NCBI GenBank assembly: GCA_001872925.1
Contig: MNYD01000058.1
Location: 1 to 15,025, forward strand
Source: Dehalococcoidia bacterium CG2_30_46_19
Lineage (GTDB): Bacteria > Chloroflexota > Dehalococcoidia > GIF9 > AB-539-J10
Length of the DNA stretch: 15,025 bases
Direction of reading: 5' to 3'
The translations under genes and the position numbers were made by a program. Below are positions 7,443 to 14,322 of the stretch, one piece after another (position 1 is the first letter of the stretch; every line of letters begins with the position of its first letter). The notes under the pieces are model-generated. The model saw only the letters and a list, made by a program, of their open reading frames with translations. It was not told the origin of the DNA and ran no database searches.

Positions 7443-8210
7443 CTATAGTCGGATTGGTATTCCTTTTTGGGCTAAATATCTCTTTGTCTCGGCAATGGAA
7501 TAGGTGCCATAATGAAAAATACTGGCTGCCAGAACCGCATCCGCCTTACCGCTAACTAGAGCTTGATAAAGGTCCTCCAGAGTGCCTGCACCACCACTGG
7601 CAATGACTGGCACGGTTACCGCCTCGGAGACAGCACGGGTTAGTTCAATGTCATAACCCGCCCGATGACCATCAGCATCAATACTGGTAAGCAGTAATTC
7701 CCCAGCCCCCAATGCTACTACCTGCCTCGCCCAAACGAGAGCATCAATCGCGGTTGGTCTTTGACCACTATAGCTATAGACCTCCCATCGTGGTTCCTTA
7801 CTGCTCTCTACCCTCTTGGCGTCTATAGAGACCACGATGCATTGACTGCCAAATTTATCAGCCCCTTCTCTAATCAGGGGCGGCTTGAGCACGGCGGCAG
7901 TGTTTATCGACACCTTGTCTGCTCCTGCCATCAAAATGCGCCGGATATCACTGATACTGCGCAGCCCGCCACCCACAGTTAGGGGTATAAACACCTCTTT
8001 GGAGATACGCTCAATGATATCAACCATGGTGTCACGCTCCTCAGGAGTCGCAGTTATGTCCAGAAAGACCAGTTCGTCGGCACCCTCCTTATAGTAGAAG
8101 CTAGCTAGCTCTACCGGGTCACCAGCGTCGCGCAACTCCACAAAGCTTTTCCCCTTTACTACCCGTCCATTTTTCACATCAAGACAGGGAATAATCCGTT
8201 TAGTTAACAT
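7443..8210 (-). CDS. hisF: Imidazole glycerol phosphate synthase, cyclase subunit
   Basis: HisF closes the imidazole ring: PRFAR plus ammonia from HisH gives IGP and AICAR in histidine synthesis, and AICAR feeds purine synthesis. The (beta/alpha)8 protein is 255 aa from ATG 8210. This start puts the two catalytic aspartates at the canonical positions D11 (IIPCLDVKNGRVVKG) and D130 (VVSIDAKRV). The phosphate loops LTVGGGLRS and VIASGGAG are present. An upstream ATG at 8234 would add eight residues; AGGGAGG before 8210 favours the shorter form. The start overlaps the amidotransferase gene by 11 bp. Its position between two GOGAT subunit genes, away from other his genes, is unusual; its partner hisH lies two genes upstream in the same operon. 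Confidence 0.93.
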   Translation of the reverse strand: MLTKRIIPCLDVKNGRVVKGKSFVELRDAGDPVELASFYYKEGADELVFLDITATPEERDTMVDIIERISKEVFIPLTVGGGLRSISDIRRILMAGADKVSINTAAVLKPPLIREGADKFGSQCIVVSIDAKRVESSKEPRWEVYSYSGQRPTAIDALVWARQVVALGAGELLLTSIDADGHRAGYDIELTRAVSEAVTVPVIASGGAGTLEDLYQALVSGKADAVLAASIFHYGTYSIAETKRYLAQKGIPIRL

Positions 8211-9351
8211 CCGGTATCCCCTCCCTAGCAGCAACCATCTCCTTTGGTTGGAGTGGCCTACCGAGTCTTCCCACGATAGGCTCGCCTCCCATTGGAATCC
8301 ATGCCCTATCCAGGTCAGGACAAATCAGACGAATAGCCGACTCCTCAGACGAAAGATATAGCATGTCGCCCTTTATCCCAGCAGTAAGCGGGCGCAGTCT
8401 GATGCGGTCGGTAAGCCCGATCATCTCGCCATGATGGGCAATAATTACTGTGAACGGTCCATTTAAGAGCAAGCTGCTATATACCTGACGAAGGGTTCGT
8501 AATAGCTTCTGCTCCTCAAGAGGTCGGCGCTCAATATCAGTCCAGAAGGGAGGTGCCAGGATACGAGCCACAATCTCAATAGGTAGACCGTGCTTTCGCA
8601 TAAGCAGGTCAATAGCGTAAGCCACTACTTCGGTGTCGGTCTGCATAGTGCAGTAGTAGCCGAACTGCTCTAGATAACGCTGATTTATTCCGTAGGACGA
8701 AATCTCGCCGTTGTGAACTACGGTCCAGTCTAGAATGCAAAATGGGTGAGCCCCACCCCACCATCCCGGCGTATTGGTTGGGAATCTGCCATGAGCTGTC
8801 CACAGGTAACCTTCATAATGCTCCAGGCAGAAGTAGTCAGCTACATCCTCAGGATAGCCCACACCTTTGAACACACCCATATCCTTGCCACTGGAAAAGA
8901 CAAAGGCATCTTCAAGCTTGGTATTCACCTCCATCACCCTGTCCACCACATAGTCGTCCGCTGATTGCTCTGCAGGCTTATGCTGACCTATCTCAAGAAA
9001 GTAGCGCCATATTAGTGGCGGCTTCACAATCCTTGGCGTCGGTCGCGTTGGTATCTCTTCGTCATAAACAAGGTCAAACTTGTCCTTAAGGAACGCCTCG
9101 GTCTTCCGTTGTCCCTCTCGGCTGAGATACATTATGTGGAAGGCGTAGAGGTCAGCATATTTGGGGTACAATCCGTAGATAGCAAATCCTCCACCCAAGC
9201 CATTGCCGCGAACATGCATATTGGCAATAGCCCTAATGACACCTTCCCCGGGGAACCTTCTTCCCGAGGTATCCATTACTCCAAATAGGGAGCAGGCATT
9301 TATCATCTTGTCGTCATTGTAAGGGTTATTTGTTCGGTTAATCTCTTTCAT
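8200..9351 (-). CDS. gltB1: Glutamate synthase, class II glutamine amidotransferase subunit
   Basis: This 383-aa subunit hydrolyses glutamine and passes ammonia to the FMN subunit. The Ntn-type nucleophile is probably Cys20 in MINACSLFGVMD, equivalent to the CGIFG N-terminus of class II amidotransferases. The preceding 19 residues would then be a propeptide removed on maturation. The glutamine-site motifs follow: HGRFPTNTPGWWGGAHPF, then VVHNGEISSYG, then TDTEVVAYAID (starting at about residue 175). The start ATG 9351 follows GGGAG, 22 bp after the oxidoreductase gene. An internal ATG at residue 16 would leave only a four-residue leader and is a possible alternative. The size fits archaeal-type stand-alone GATase subunits. 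Confidence 0.9.
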   Translation of the reverse strand: MKEINRTNNPYNDDKMINACSLFGVMDTSGRRFPGEGVIRAIANMHVRGNGLGGGFAIYGLYPKYADLYAFHIMYLSREGQRKTEAFLKDKFDLVYDEEIPTRPTPRIVKPPLIWRYFLEIGQHKPAEQSADDYVVDRVMEVNTKLEDAFVFSSGKDMGVFKGVGYPEDVADYFCLEHYEGYLWTAHGRFPTNTPGWWGGAHPFCILDWTVVHNGEISSYGINQRYLEQFGYYCTMQTDTEVVAYAIDLLMRKHGLPIEIVARILAPPFWTDIERRPLEEQKLLRTLRQVYSSLLLNGPFTVIIAHHGEMIGLTDRIRLRPLTAGIKGDMLYLSSEESAIRLICPDLDRAWIPMGGEPIVGRLGRPLQPKEMVAAREGIPDVN

Positions 9352-9373
9352 CTTGTATCTCCCGGAACAAAAT

Positions 9374-10723
9374 CTACTCTCCTAAGACCAATTCCTCGGG
9401 CTCCTCACGGAGGATTGTCGGAGGAAGAAAACCCGAGTTTGGCATTCCTAACCGCGCTCGCCACATTTCTTCGGGCAGAGAGGCCAGACTAAAATCTTCA
9501 GCAACTAGGGCTTGCTTGAAACGTTCAACCTCTACCCGGTCTTTCATCAAACTGAAGACGACGCCCGATTTCTCAATGTCACCAGCAAAGACCATGCCAA
9601 CTACGAGTCCGTCTTTCAGCACGACCTTCTTATACATATGGTCATACCTATTGCTGATTACCTCATAACTGTCATCAGGCGGGTTGACCATTCCGGCAGA
9701 GGCAACAGCTAGGCCGAAGTATTTCAGCGAATTCAACGCCGTGCCACCGAAATATTCAGTGGGGACGCCAGCCATATTGAATCCAGCGACTCTTCCTTCC
9801 ATATAAGCGTTAGGCCAGATGGGAGTCAGCCGATTCTCGCCATAAATAAAGTCATGAGCCTCAACCACATCACCGCAGGCGAAGACTTCGGGGTTAGATG
9901 TAGCCATGCGGTGGTCAACGACAATGCCGCGATTGACTTTTATCCCGGTACCAATCGCAAGGTCAAGGCGCGGCCGGACGCCGATAGCCACTATTACCAG
10001 TTCACAGGGTATCGGCCGGGTGTCATCGAGGTTGACACCGGTGACTTCGCCGGGTAAATAGCTGCCGATCTTGCCTACCGTATGTCCAGTTATTATTTCA
10101 ACGCCAGCCTCCGTTAGAGTTTTCTCCTCTAGAGTCGATCCCTCTTCATCAAGAATAGTGTTCAAAATCCGTTCTTTCATCTCGACAATGGTAGCTTCAA
10201 TCCCTCGCTTTACGAGTGCTTCGGTCACACCCACGCCAATTAATCCGCCGCCAATGACAATAGCCCTCACCTTTATCCCGTAGTGACTCAGAAACTCGTC
10301 GATCGCCTTAGCGTCGTCGAGTTTAGTAAAGGTAAAGACTCCTTTCAACCCGATACCCTCTATCTCGGGAACAATAGGTAAGCCGCCGGTAGCTAGTAGT
10401 AGCCTTTCCCATCTGATTTTCTCTCCCGACTCTAGCTCAACAATATGCTTATCAATATCAAGGTGCTGTGCCTTCTTATCCAGGAAAGTGCGGATATTGT
10501 TCTTCTCATAGAAGTCAGCCGGTCGAAATAACATCTTCTCCAAAGGACACCTTTTGGCTAGGTACTCTGAGATAAGCGGCCGTGAATAGGCAGGGTAGGG
10601 TTCGTCGGAGATTATGGTGATTTCTCCTGCTTTATCCATCTCACGTATGGCTTCAGCAGCCGCAATGCCCCCGGCTGAGTTACCAATAATCAGGTATTTT
10701 GCTTTCACTACACTCTTTGCCAT
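9374..10723 (-). CDS. FAD-dependent NAD(P)H oxidoreductase, likely GOGAT electron-input subunit
   Basis: A two-dinucleotide-domain flavoprotein of 449 aa related to NADH:rubredoxin/nitrite reductase-type enzymes. The FAD-binding segment is YLIIGNSAGGIAAAEAI (10-26), the NAD-binding segment is AIVIGGGLIGVGVTEAL (154-170), and the second FAD motif is EVFACGDVVEAH (279-290). A C-terminal domain completes the fold. No redox-active CxxC pair is visible, so it is unlikely to be a disulfide reductase. Between hisH and the GOGAT amidotransferase gene, it most likely passes NAD(P)H electrons to the Fe-S centres of GOGAT, replacing the GltD beta subunit, which it does not resemble in length or Fe-S content. 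The partner assignment is inference from position. Confidence 0.85.
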   Translation of the reverse strand: MAKSVVKAKYLIIGNSAGGIAAAEAIREMDKAGEITIISDEPYPAYSRPLISEYLAKRCPLEKMLFRPADFYEKNNIRTFLDKKAQHLDIDKHIVELESGEKIRWERLLLATGGLPIVPEIEGIGLKGVFTFTKLDDAKAIDEFLSHYGIKVRAIVIGGGLIGVGVTEALVKRGIEATIVEMKERILNTILDEEGSTLEEKTLTEAGVEIITGHTVGKIGSYLPGEVTGVNLDDTRPIPCELVIVAIGVRPRLDLAIGTGIKVNRGIVVDHRMATSNPEVFACGDVVEAHDFIYGENRLTPIWPNAYMEGRVAGFNMAGVPTEYFGGTALNSLKYFGLAVASAGMVNPPDDSYEVISNRYDHMYKKVVLKDGLVVGMVFAGDIEKSGVVFSLMKDRVEVERFKQALVAEDFSLASLPEEMWRARLGMPNSGFLPPTILREEPEELVLGE

Positions 10724-10751
10724 TCTGTCTATACCCTATCCCTTTGTGGTT

Positions 10752-11366
10752 TTAACTTCGCTCCATAGCGAGTTTTATGAAATTGCCGTACATTCTTAAG
10801 CCAAGTTCTCCGCTCTTTTCTGGGTGAAACTGGGTTGCTATCACATTGCCCCTCGCTATCACACTGCATAATCGAATGCCATATTCGGTCTCACCAGCTG
10901 CTAGCGATTTATCATCTGGCTCGACATAATAGCTGTGGACGAAGTAGAAGTTCGCTTCGTCCGGTATGCCATCAAATATCGGGTGCGAGCCTATCTGCTT
11001 TACCTGATTCCACCCCATGTGAGGGATTTTCAGCCCTGCAGGAAGCTTTCTTACTTGCCCGGGAATGACCCCAAGACACTCGTGCCAGCCGCCTTCCTCA
11101 GTGCCAGCAAATAGAATCTGTAAGCCGATACAAACGCCCAAAAAAGGGCGACCATCACCAATAAACTGACAAATCGGGGTGACCATACCCAGCGTCTTAA
11201 GATTTTTCATAGTCTCAGCCGCGGCACCAACACCAGGTAGAATAACCGCTCGGGCATTAAGCAAATCTCTCGGGCGGCTCGTTACCTTTGGCTGGCAGCC
11301 TAGCCTCGTGAGAGCATTAGCCACACTACGCAGATTGCCCGCACCATAGTCAATTATTACGATCAC
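10752..11366 (-). CDS. hisH: Imidazole glycerol phosphate synthase, glutaminase subunit
   Basis: A 204-aa class I glutamine amidotransferase that supplies ammonia to HisF. The oxyanion segment (ILPGVGAA, 42-49) and the triad are present: Cys79 in FLGVCIGLQ, His181 and Glu183 in QFHPEKS. The usual GICLGMQ is here GVCIGLQ, a mild change that keeps the nucleophile. The start is GTG 11366, sharing GTGA with the stop of the upstream 97-aa gene. Together with hisF, two genes downstream, it makes a complete IGP synthase inside the nitrogen operon, so glutamine supply and one of its main users are co-expressed. Confidence 0.94.
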   Translation of the reverse strand: MIVIIDYGAGNLRSVANALTRLGCQPKVTSRPRDLLNARAVILPGVGAAAETMKNLKTLGMVTPICQFIGDGRPFLGVCIGLQILFAGTEEGGWHECLGVIPGQVRKLPAGLKIPHMGWNQVKQIGSHPIFDGIPDEANFYFVHSYYVEPDDKSLAAGETEYGIRLCSVIARGNVIATQFHPEKSGELGLRMYGNFIKLAMERS

Positions 11367-11656
11367 TTCGCCTCAACCCTGCTCGCTTCTGGTTCCAACG
11401 GAGAATTTACTGCCGATTCCTCAGGAAGCTCGTCAAACTCTTCAGGCGTGTACTCACGCATTTCCCCGCTGGCTGAAGCCGCCTCATCTACCCGTTCCAC
11501 CGTGAGCTTGAATGGCACCGGGCCCATGAAACTACAGCTTTTAGCCTGTACCGCGTCCCGTATTATGTTGGCCATCCGTTCAGCTTCCACCCTGGGGAAA
11601 CAGTGGCTAACGGCAGGTGGAACCTCCAGTGTCACTACAAACAGTTGTCTTTCCAT
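11363..11656 (-). CDS. Hypothetical protein, 97 aa, acidic C-terminus
   Basis: I do not recognise this protein. It begins with a beta-strand-like VVTLEVPPAV, then a likely helix (VEAERMANIIRDAVQ), then a second strand around PFKLTVERV. It ends in an acidic, proline-rich tail (EYTPEEFDELPEESAVNSP), which is probably disordered. No cysteine ligand motif or membrane segment is present. An AGGAGG eight bases before ATG 11656, the 27-bp gap after the ferredoxin gene and the four-base overlap with hisH show it is a real, well-translated gene. I considered PurS because it stands before a class I amidotransferase, but the sequence does not match. A small accessory protein for the ferredoxin or GOGAT is possible. 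Confidence 0.75.
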   Translation of the reverse strand: MERQLFVVTLEVPPAVSHCFPRVEAERMANIIRDAVQAKSCSFMGPVPFKLTVERVDEAASASGEMREYTPEEFDELPEESAVNSPLEPEASRVEAK

Positions 11657-11683
11657 GTTTCTACCTCCTTCCCTGAGCTAATT

Positions 11684-12154
11684 TTAATTAATTGTTGCAT
11701 GATTAACGGTGTCATCTTGGGCCTCTGCGTATACCAGTGCCTCGTTAGGACAGTTCGTGACGCATACTGGCACGTCCCTTCCTTCGCATAAGTCGCATTT
11801 AACAATCTTTCCCAGGTCTGTTTCCTGCCTTATAGCACCAAATGGACAAGCTAATATGCAGGTCCAGCAGCCGATGCACTTGTCCATATCCACACTGACG
11901 ATGCCGCTGTCAGGGTCCCTCCAGAGGGCTCCAGTAAGGCATGCATACACGCAGACAGGGTCAGCACAATGGTGACATTGCACCGGAAAGCAAACAGGCT
12001 TCCTCTCTTCGACCCACAAAGATGGTAATGGTTCGGGCGATTCCCTCTTGAACGCCTTCACCAAGTCCTTTGATCGCGAGTGAGCCACTTGACAATATAC
12101 CTCACAGAGGTGACAGCCGATGCAAACCTGCTCGTTGATGTAAATCCTCTTCAT
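11684..12154 (-). CDS. Four-cluster ferredoxin (HycB/DmsB-like electron carrier)
   Basis: The 156-aa protein has sixteen spaced cysteines that can hold four [4Fe-4S] clusters: C11, C14, C17, C21; C60, C63, C68, C72; C93, C96, C99, C103; and C120, C123, C131, C135. C55 is an additional cysteine. The pattern is that of the iron-sulfur subunits of molybdo-enzymes and hydrogenases (HycB, DmsB, CooF). Such proteins shuttle electrons between a redox enzyme and its partner. No molybdenum or hydrogenase subunit is nearby. As first gene of the GOGAT operon it may deliver electrons to glutamate synthase, alone or through the FAD oxidoreductase. The start ATG 12154 is preceded by AAAGG about nine bases away, with a roughly 45-nt leader from the predicted promoter. 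Confidence 0.88.
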   Translation of the reverse strand: MKRIYINEQVCIGCHLCEVYCQVAHSRSKDLVKAFKRESPEPLPSLWVEERKPVCFPVQCHHCADPVCVYACLTGALWRDPDSGIVSVDMDKCIGCWTCILACPFGAIRQETDLGKIVKCDLCEGRDVPVCVTNCPNEALVYAEAQDDTVNHATIN

Positions 12155-12175
12155 CTGTTAGAACCTTTCATTAGC

Positions 12176-12197
12176 GGTACACGGTAACCATCTACCG
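12176..12197. promoter_or_regulatory. Probable NrpR operator (GGTA-N6-TACC dyad)
   Basis: A perfect dyad CGGTA-ACCATC-TACCG occupies 12182-12197. A second imperfect copy, GGTA-CACGGT-AACC, overlaps it at 12176-12189. The dyad covers about +2 to +18 of the predicted ferredoxin-operon transcript, a classic repressor position. The 4-6-4 geometry is that of NrpR operators (GGAA-N6-TTCC in Methanococcus). I recall a GGTA-N6-TACC form in Methanosarcina, but cannot verify it here. I found no other such dyad in the intergenic regions. Confidence 0.6.
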
Positions 12198-12205
12198 TCT
12201 ACCAT

Positions 12206-12234
12206 ATCCTACCACATTATATTTACTATGTCAA
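12206..12234 (-). promoter_or_regulatory. Promoter of the nitrogen assimilation operon
   Basis: On the minus strand a perfect -35 TTGACA (12234-12229), a 17-base spacer and TAGGAT (12211-12206) form a sigma70-type promoter. Transcription would start near 12199, inside or next to the GGTA/TACC dyad and about 45 bases before the ferredoxin ATG. A TATAAT also occurs in the spacer but is only eight bases from TTGACA. Three GGTAG half-sites lie in tandem on the same strand across the -10 to +10 region. Confidence 0.6.
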
Positions 12235-12363
12235 TAGCCCATCCCCAGAAATTTCACAGGTTTGACCGGCAAAAGTTGTTAACTTGGGGCTCCCTCTAGT
12301 TTGGCCGATATCGAATGGGTTACCCGTCACCGCATAGAAGACTGTTTCCTAGCACTTCGTGCA

Positions 12364-12403
12364 ACAGACGCTTGTTTTATTACCTGATTGCCCAAAAATA
12401 GCG
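12364..12403. repeat. 40-bp direct repeat, copy 2
   Basis: Identical to 570-609 over 40 bases in the same orientation. This copy ends three bases before the -35 region of the PP-loop ATPase gene. The sequence beyond either end is not clearly conserved between copies, so the repeated unit appears to be just this short stretch. Confidence 0.85.
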
Positions 12404-12405
12404 GA

Positions 12406-12433
12406 TTGTTCAATTTGGCAAATACGCTATAAT
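12406..12433 (+). promoter_or_regulatory. Promoter of the PP-loop ATPase gene (leaderless arrangement)
   Basis: A perfect -10 TATAAT at 12428-12433 follows a partial -35 TTGTTC (12406-12411) with a 16-base spacer. A start site about seven bases downstream falls on or next to the GTG codon at 12441. Confidence 0.5.
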
Positions 12434-12440
12434 TAAACCT

Positions 12441-13100
12441 GTGAGCTACATTGCATCCTGGAGTGGTGGTAAGGACAGTTGCTTCGCCGTGCATGAGGCA
12501 ATGGATAAAGGATACGAGATTTCTCACCTGGTGAACTTCATCTCCCGGGAGTTCCATAGAGTAAGTTTTCATGGCACAGAAGCCAGGCTGATTCAACTGC
12601 AAAGTCAGGCTATTGGAATCCCTCTTCTACAGAGGGAAACTACCCGGGATGGGTATGAGCAAGAGTTCAAGGAGGCAGTGCGAAGTCTAATTCCTGGCGG
12701 TGTAGAGGGGATGGTTTTTGGGGACATATATCTTCAAGAGCACAAGGACTGGGTAGAAAGGGTTTGCGGTGATTTGGGTATTCAGGCGATTGAACCACTC
12801 TGGGGTAGGAGTACAGAAGAGATATTGTCTAGCTTTATCGATGACGGGTTTGAAGCAGTTATCGTCAGTGCTAAATCTGATCTAATCGATGAATGTTGGA
12901 TTGGTGGACGAGTAGATAAGGCATTCATGGAGTACTTAAAGAAGAGAGGCATTGACATCTGTGGAGAAAACGGTGAATATCACACCCTGGTGACCGGCGG
13001 TCCTATCTTTAATAGACGAATACAACTGATTGAGAGCAGGACTATCAGCCGGGATAATTACTGGTTCCTGGATACCACCAGGTATGAGCTTAGTTGTTGA
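12441..13100 (+). CDS. PP-loop ATPase, Dph6/DUF71 (diphthine--ammonia ligase-like) family
   Basis: The 219-aa protein has the N-type ATP pyrophosphatase loop SGGKDS at residues 8-13. It also has family segments VFGDIYLQEHKDWVE (92-106), EPLWGRS (118-124) and GENGEYHTLVTGGP (175-188). In eukaryotes and archaea this family makes the final amide in diphthamide. Bacteria lack diphthamide on EF-G, so bacterial members must do another ATP-dependent amidation or activation, still undefined. The start is GTG 12441. No Shine-Dalgarno is visible and the -10 box lies only seven bases upstream, so the mRNA is probably leaderless. The gene is divergent from the nitrogen operon. The downstream methyltransferase gene begins 42 bp after its stop and may be co-transcribed. 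Confidence 0.85.
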   Translation: MSYIASWSGGKDSCFAVHEAMDKGYEISHLVNFISREFHRVSFHGTEARLIQLQSQAIGIPLLQRETTRDGYEQEFKEAVRSLIPGGVEGMVFGDIYLQEHKDWVERVCGDLGIQAIEPLWGRSTEEILSSFIDDGFEAVIVSAKSDLIDECWIGGRVDKAFMEYLKKRGIDICGENGEYHTLVTGGPIFNRRIQLIESRTISRDNYWFLDTTRYELSC

Positions 13101-13142
13101 GTTGAGTAACAATAGGGCGATTTGTGCTCTTGAGGAATAGTC

Positions 13143-13826
13143 ATGTCGCTAACGAAATTCATCAGGGATGTACAGAAGAGGCATGAAGCAATTCCAACTC
13201 CTGGTGCCATAGTCTACAATGCGACGGCAGCAAGGGTTCTTCGCAAGCCGGAAACAAAGATAGCTAATGACATAGTTGAAAAGATGGGAAGTGGGACTAT
13301 TCTTGATTTAGGTTCGGGAACAGGCTATTTATCAATAGAGATTGCAAAGAGGACACCAGGCCTGCAGGTTTATGGCATCGACTTGAGCCGGCAAATGGTC
13401 AAGATTGCCAGACGTCATGCAAGAGGTATCGAAAATGCTCGATTTGAGTTTGGCAATGCTGCTGACCTTCCTTTCGAGGATGATTCAATAGACTTTATCG
13501 TTAGTACCGGCTCTTTACATCATTGGAAGACACCAGCCAGGGTATTTGGTGAATGTTATCGTGTTCTAAAAATTGGTAAGGAAGCCTGGATATATGACGG
13601 GTGTCCCGATGCCTTTAAAGACCAGGCTGATAGAAATAGAATGAGAAGGGAATATGGTTTTTTGGTTTACCGAATTGGAACTAAAGTCGCTGGACTTCAT
13701 GGTTTTGCCCGGGAAGAGTACGAGAGCGAAATTAAAGATATTTTAGACCAAACAGAATTCAAAGATAGTTATCAGATGGAGCTAACAGACATTTGGATGA
13801 AGATTACACTCAAGAAGCACAGGTGA
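13143..13826 (+). CDS. Class I SAM-dependent methyltransferase (Methyltransf_11 type)
   Basis: The 227-aa protein shows the Rossmann-fold SAM site: motif I ILDLGSGTGYL (53-63), the acidic end of strand 2 (Asp80 in YGIDLS), motif II GNAADLPF (104-111) and a post-motif SLHHW (124-128). Substrate cannot be told from sequence; relatives act on small molecules, quinones or lipids. ATG 13143 has GAGGAA about seven bases upstream. It follows the PP-loop gene by 42 bp on the same strand and is probably in the same transcript. The stop codon lies within the arm of a weak inverted repeat. Confidence 0.85.
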   Translation: MSLTKFIRDVQKRHEAIPTPGAIVYNATAARVLRKPETKIANDIVEKMGSGTILDLGSGTGYLSIEIAKRTPGLQVYGIDLSRQMVKIARRHARGIENARFEFGNAADLPFEDDSIDFIVSTGSLHHWKTPARVFGECYRVLKIGKEAWIYDGCPDAFKDQADRNRMRREYGFLVYRIGTKVAGLHGFAREEYESEIKDILDQTEFKDSYQMELTDIWMKITLKKHR

Positions 13827-13873
13827 ACAAGTCTGGTCTTTCTCAACTGCTTCGTTGCTCGTCTTGTTCAACC
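13822..13873 (+). repeat. Weak inverted repeat after the methyltransferase gene
   Basis: GGTGAACAAG (13822-13831) pairs with CTTGTTCAACC (13863-13873) with one bulged base. An inner CAAC/GTTG pair (13844-13847, 13854-13857) could extend the structure. No T-tract follows, so a terminator role is uncertain. Confidence 0.25.
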
Positions 13874-13985
13874 GGGCAACAATTGTCTATTTTGCCTGGC
13901 TAGCTCTGCTGAGATTCTTCTTGCTAGTGAAGAGGCAAAGCTGGGCAAATACTAAGTATTTATACTTGTTAGGTGTATAATAGTT

Positions 13986-14015
13986 TTGACAGCTACCGTA
14001 GTAGCTTGATAGGAT
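13986..14015 (+). promoter_or_regulatory. Promoter of hicBA with internal dyad
   Basis: TTGACA (13986-13991), an 18-base spacer and TAGGAT (14010-14015) form a sigma70-like promoter. The spacer holds a perfect dyad AGCTAC-CGTA-GTAGCT (13991-14006), a likely operator. A TATAAT at 13976-13981 is an alternative -10 without a clear -35. The leader before hicB would be about 75 nt. Confidence 0.5.
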
Positions 14016-14098
14016 TTTAGAGGCTGGAGCAGGTTAGGTGAACTGAGGGTTCATATATATCATTGCTATCCTGCATCAGTTCAAGGGGAGGTAGTTAA

Positions 14099-14317
14099 AT
14101 GCGGCAATTGAAGATTATTGTGGAAAAACATACTGATGGCTATGTGGCTTATCCCTTGGGGCTTAAAGGAGTTGTGGTTGGACAGGGAGATACTTATGAA
14201 GAAGCTCTTTCAGATGTGAAGTCGGCCATTCGCTTTCACATTGAGACTTTTGGAGACGAGGTTCTCAATGTTGAGCCCCCGGTTCTTGAGGCATTCATTG
14301 CCGAAGCCGGGGTCTAG
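14099..14317 (+). CDS. hicB: HicB-like antitoxin
   Basis: The 72-aa protein fits the short HicB domain: an N-terminal strand LKIIVEKHTDGYVAYP, the turn around GLKGVVVGQGDT, and the helix YEEALSDVKSAIRFHIET (33-50). HicB binds and neutralises HicA and usually represses its own operon. This version has no room for a C-terminal HTH or ribbon-helix-helix DNA-binding domain, so autoregulation may need another factor. ATG 14099 has a strong GGGGAGG seven bases upstream. The hicA gene follows after five bases. Order antitoxin-toxin is the reverse of E. coli hicAB. Confidence 0.8.
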   Translation: MRQLKIIVEKHTDGYVAYPLGLKGVVVGQGDTYEEALSDVKSAIRFHIETFGDEVLNVEPPVLEAFIAEAGV

Positions 14318-14322
14318 GTTTG

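Noticed and set aside
11363..11656. PurS (FGAM synthase small subunit) next to a class I amidotransferase
   Set aside because: The size is near but the sequence lacks PurS features, and the neighbouring amidotransferase is clearly HisH, not PurQ.
12327..12602. 91-aa minus-strand frame
   Set aside because: It lies antisense to the repeat copy, the promoter and the start of the PP-loop ATPase gene; no family features.
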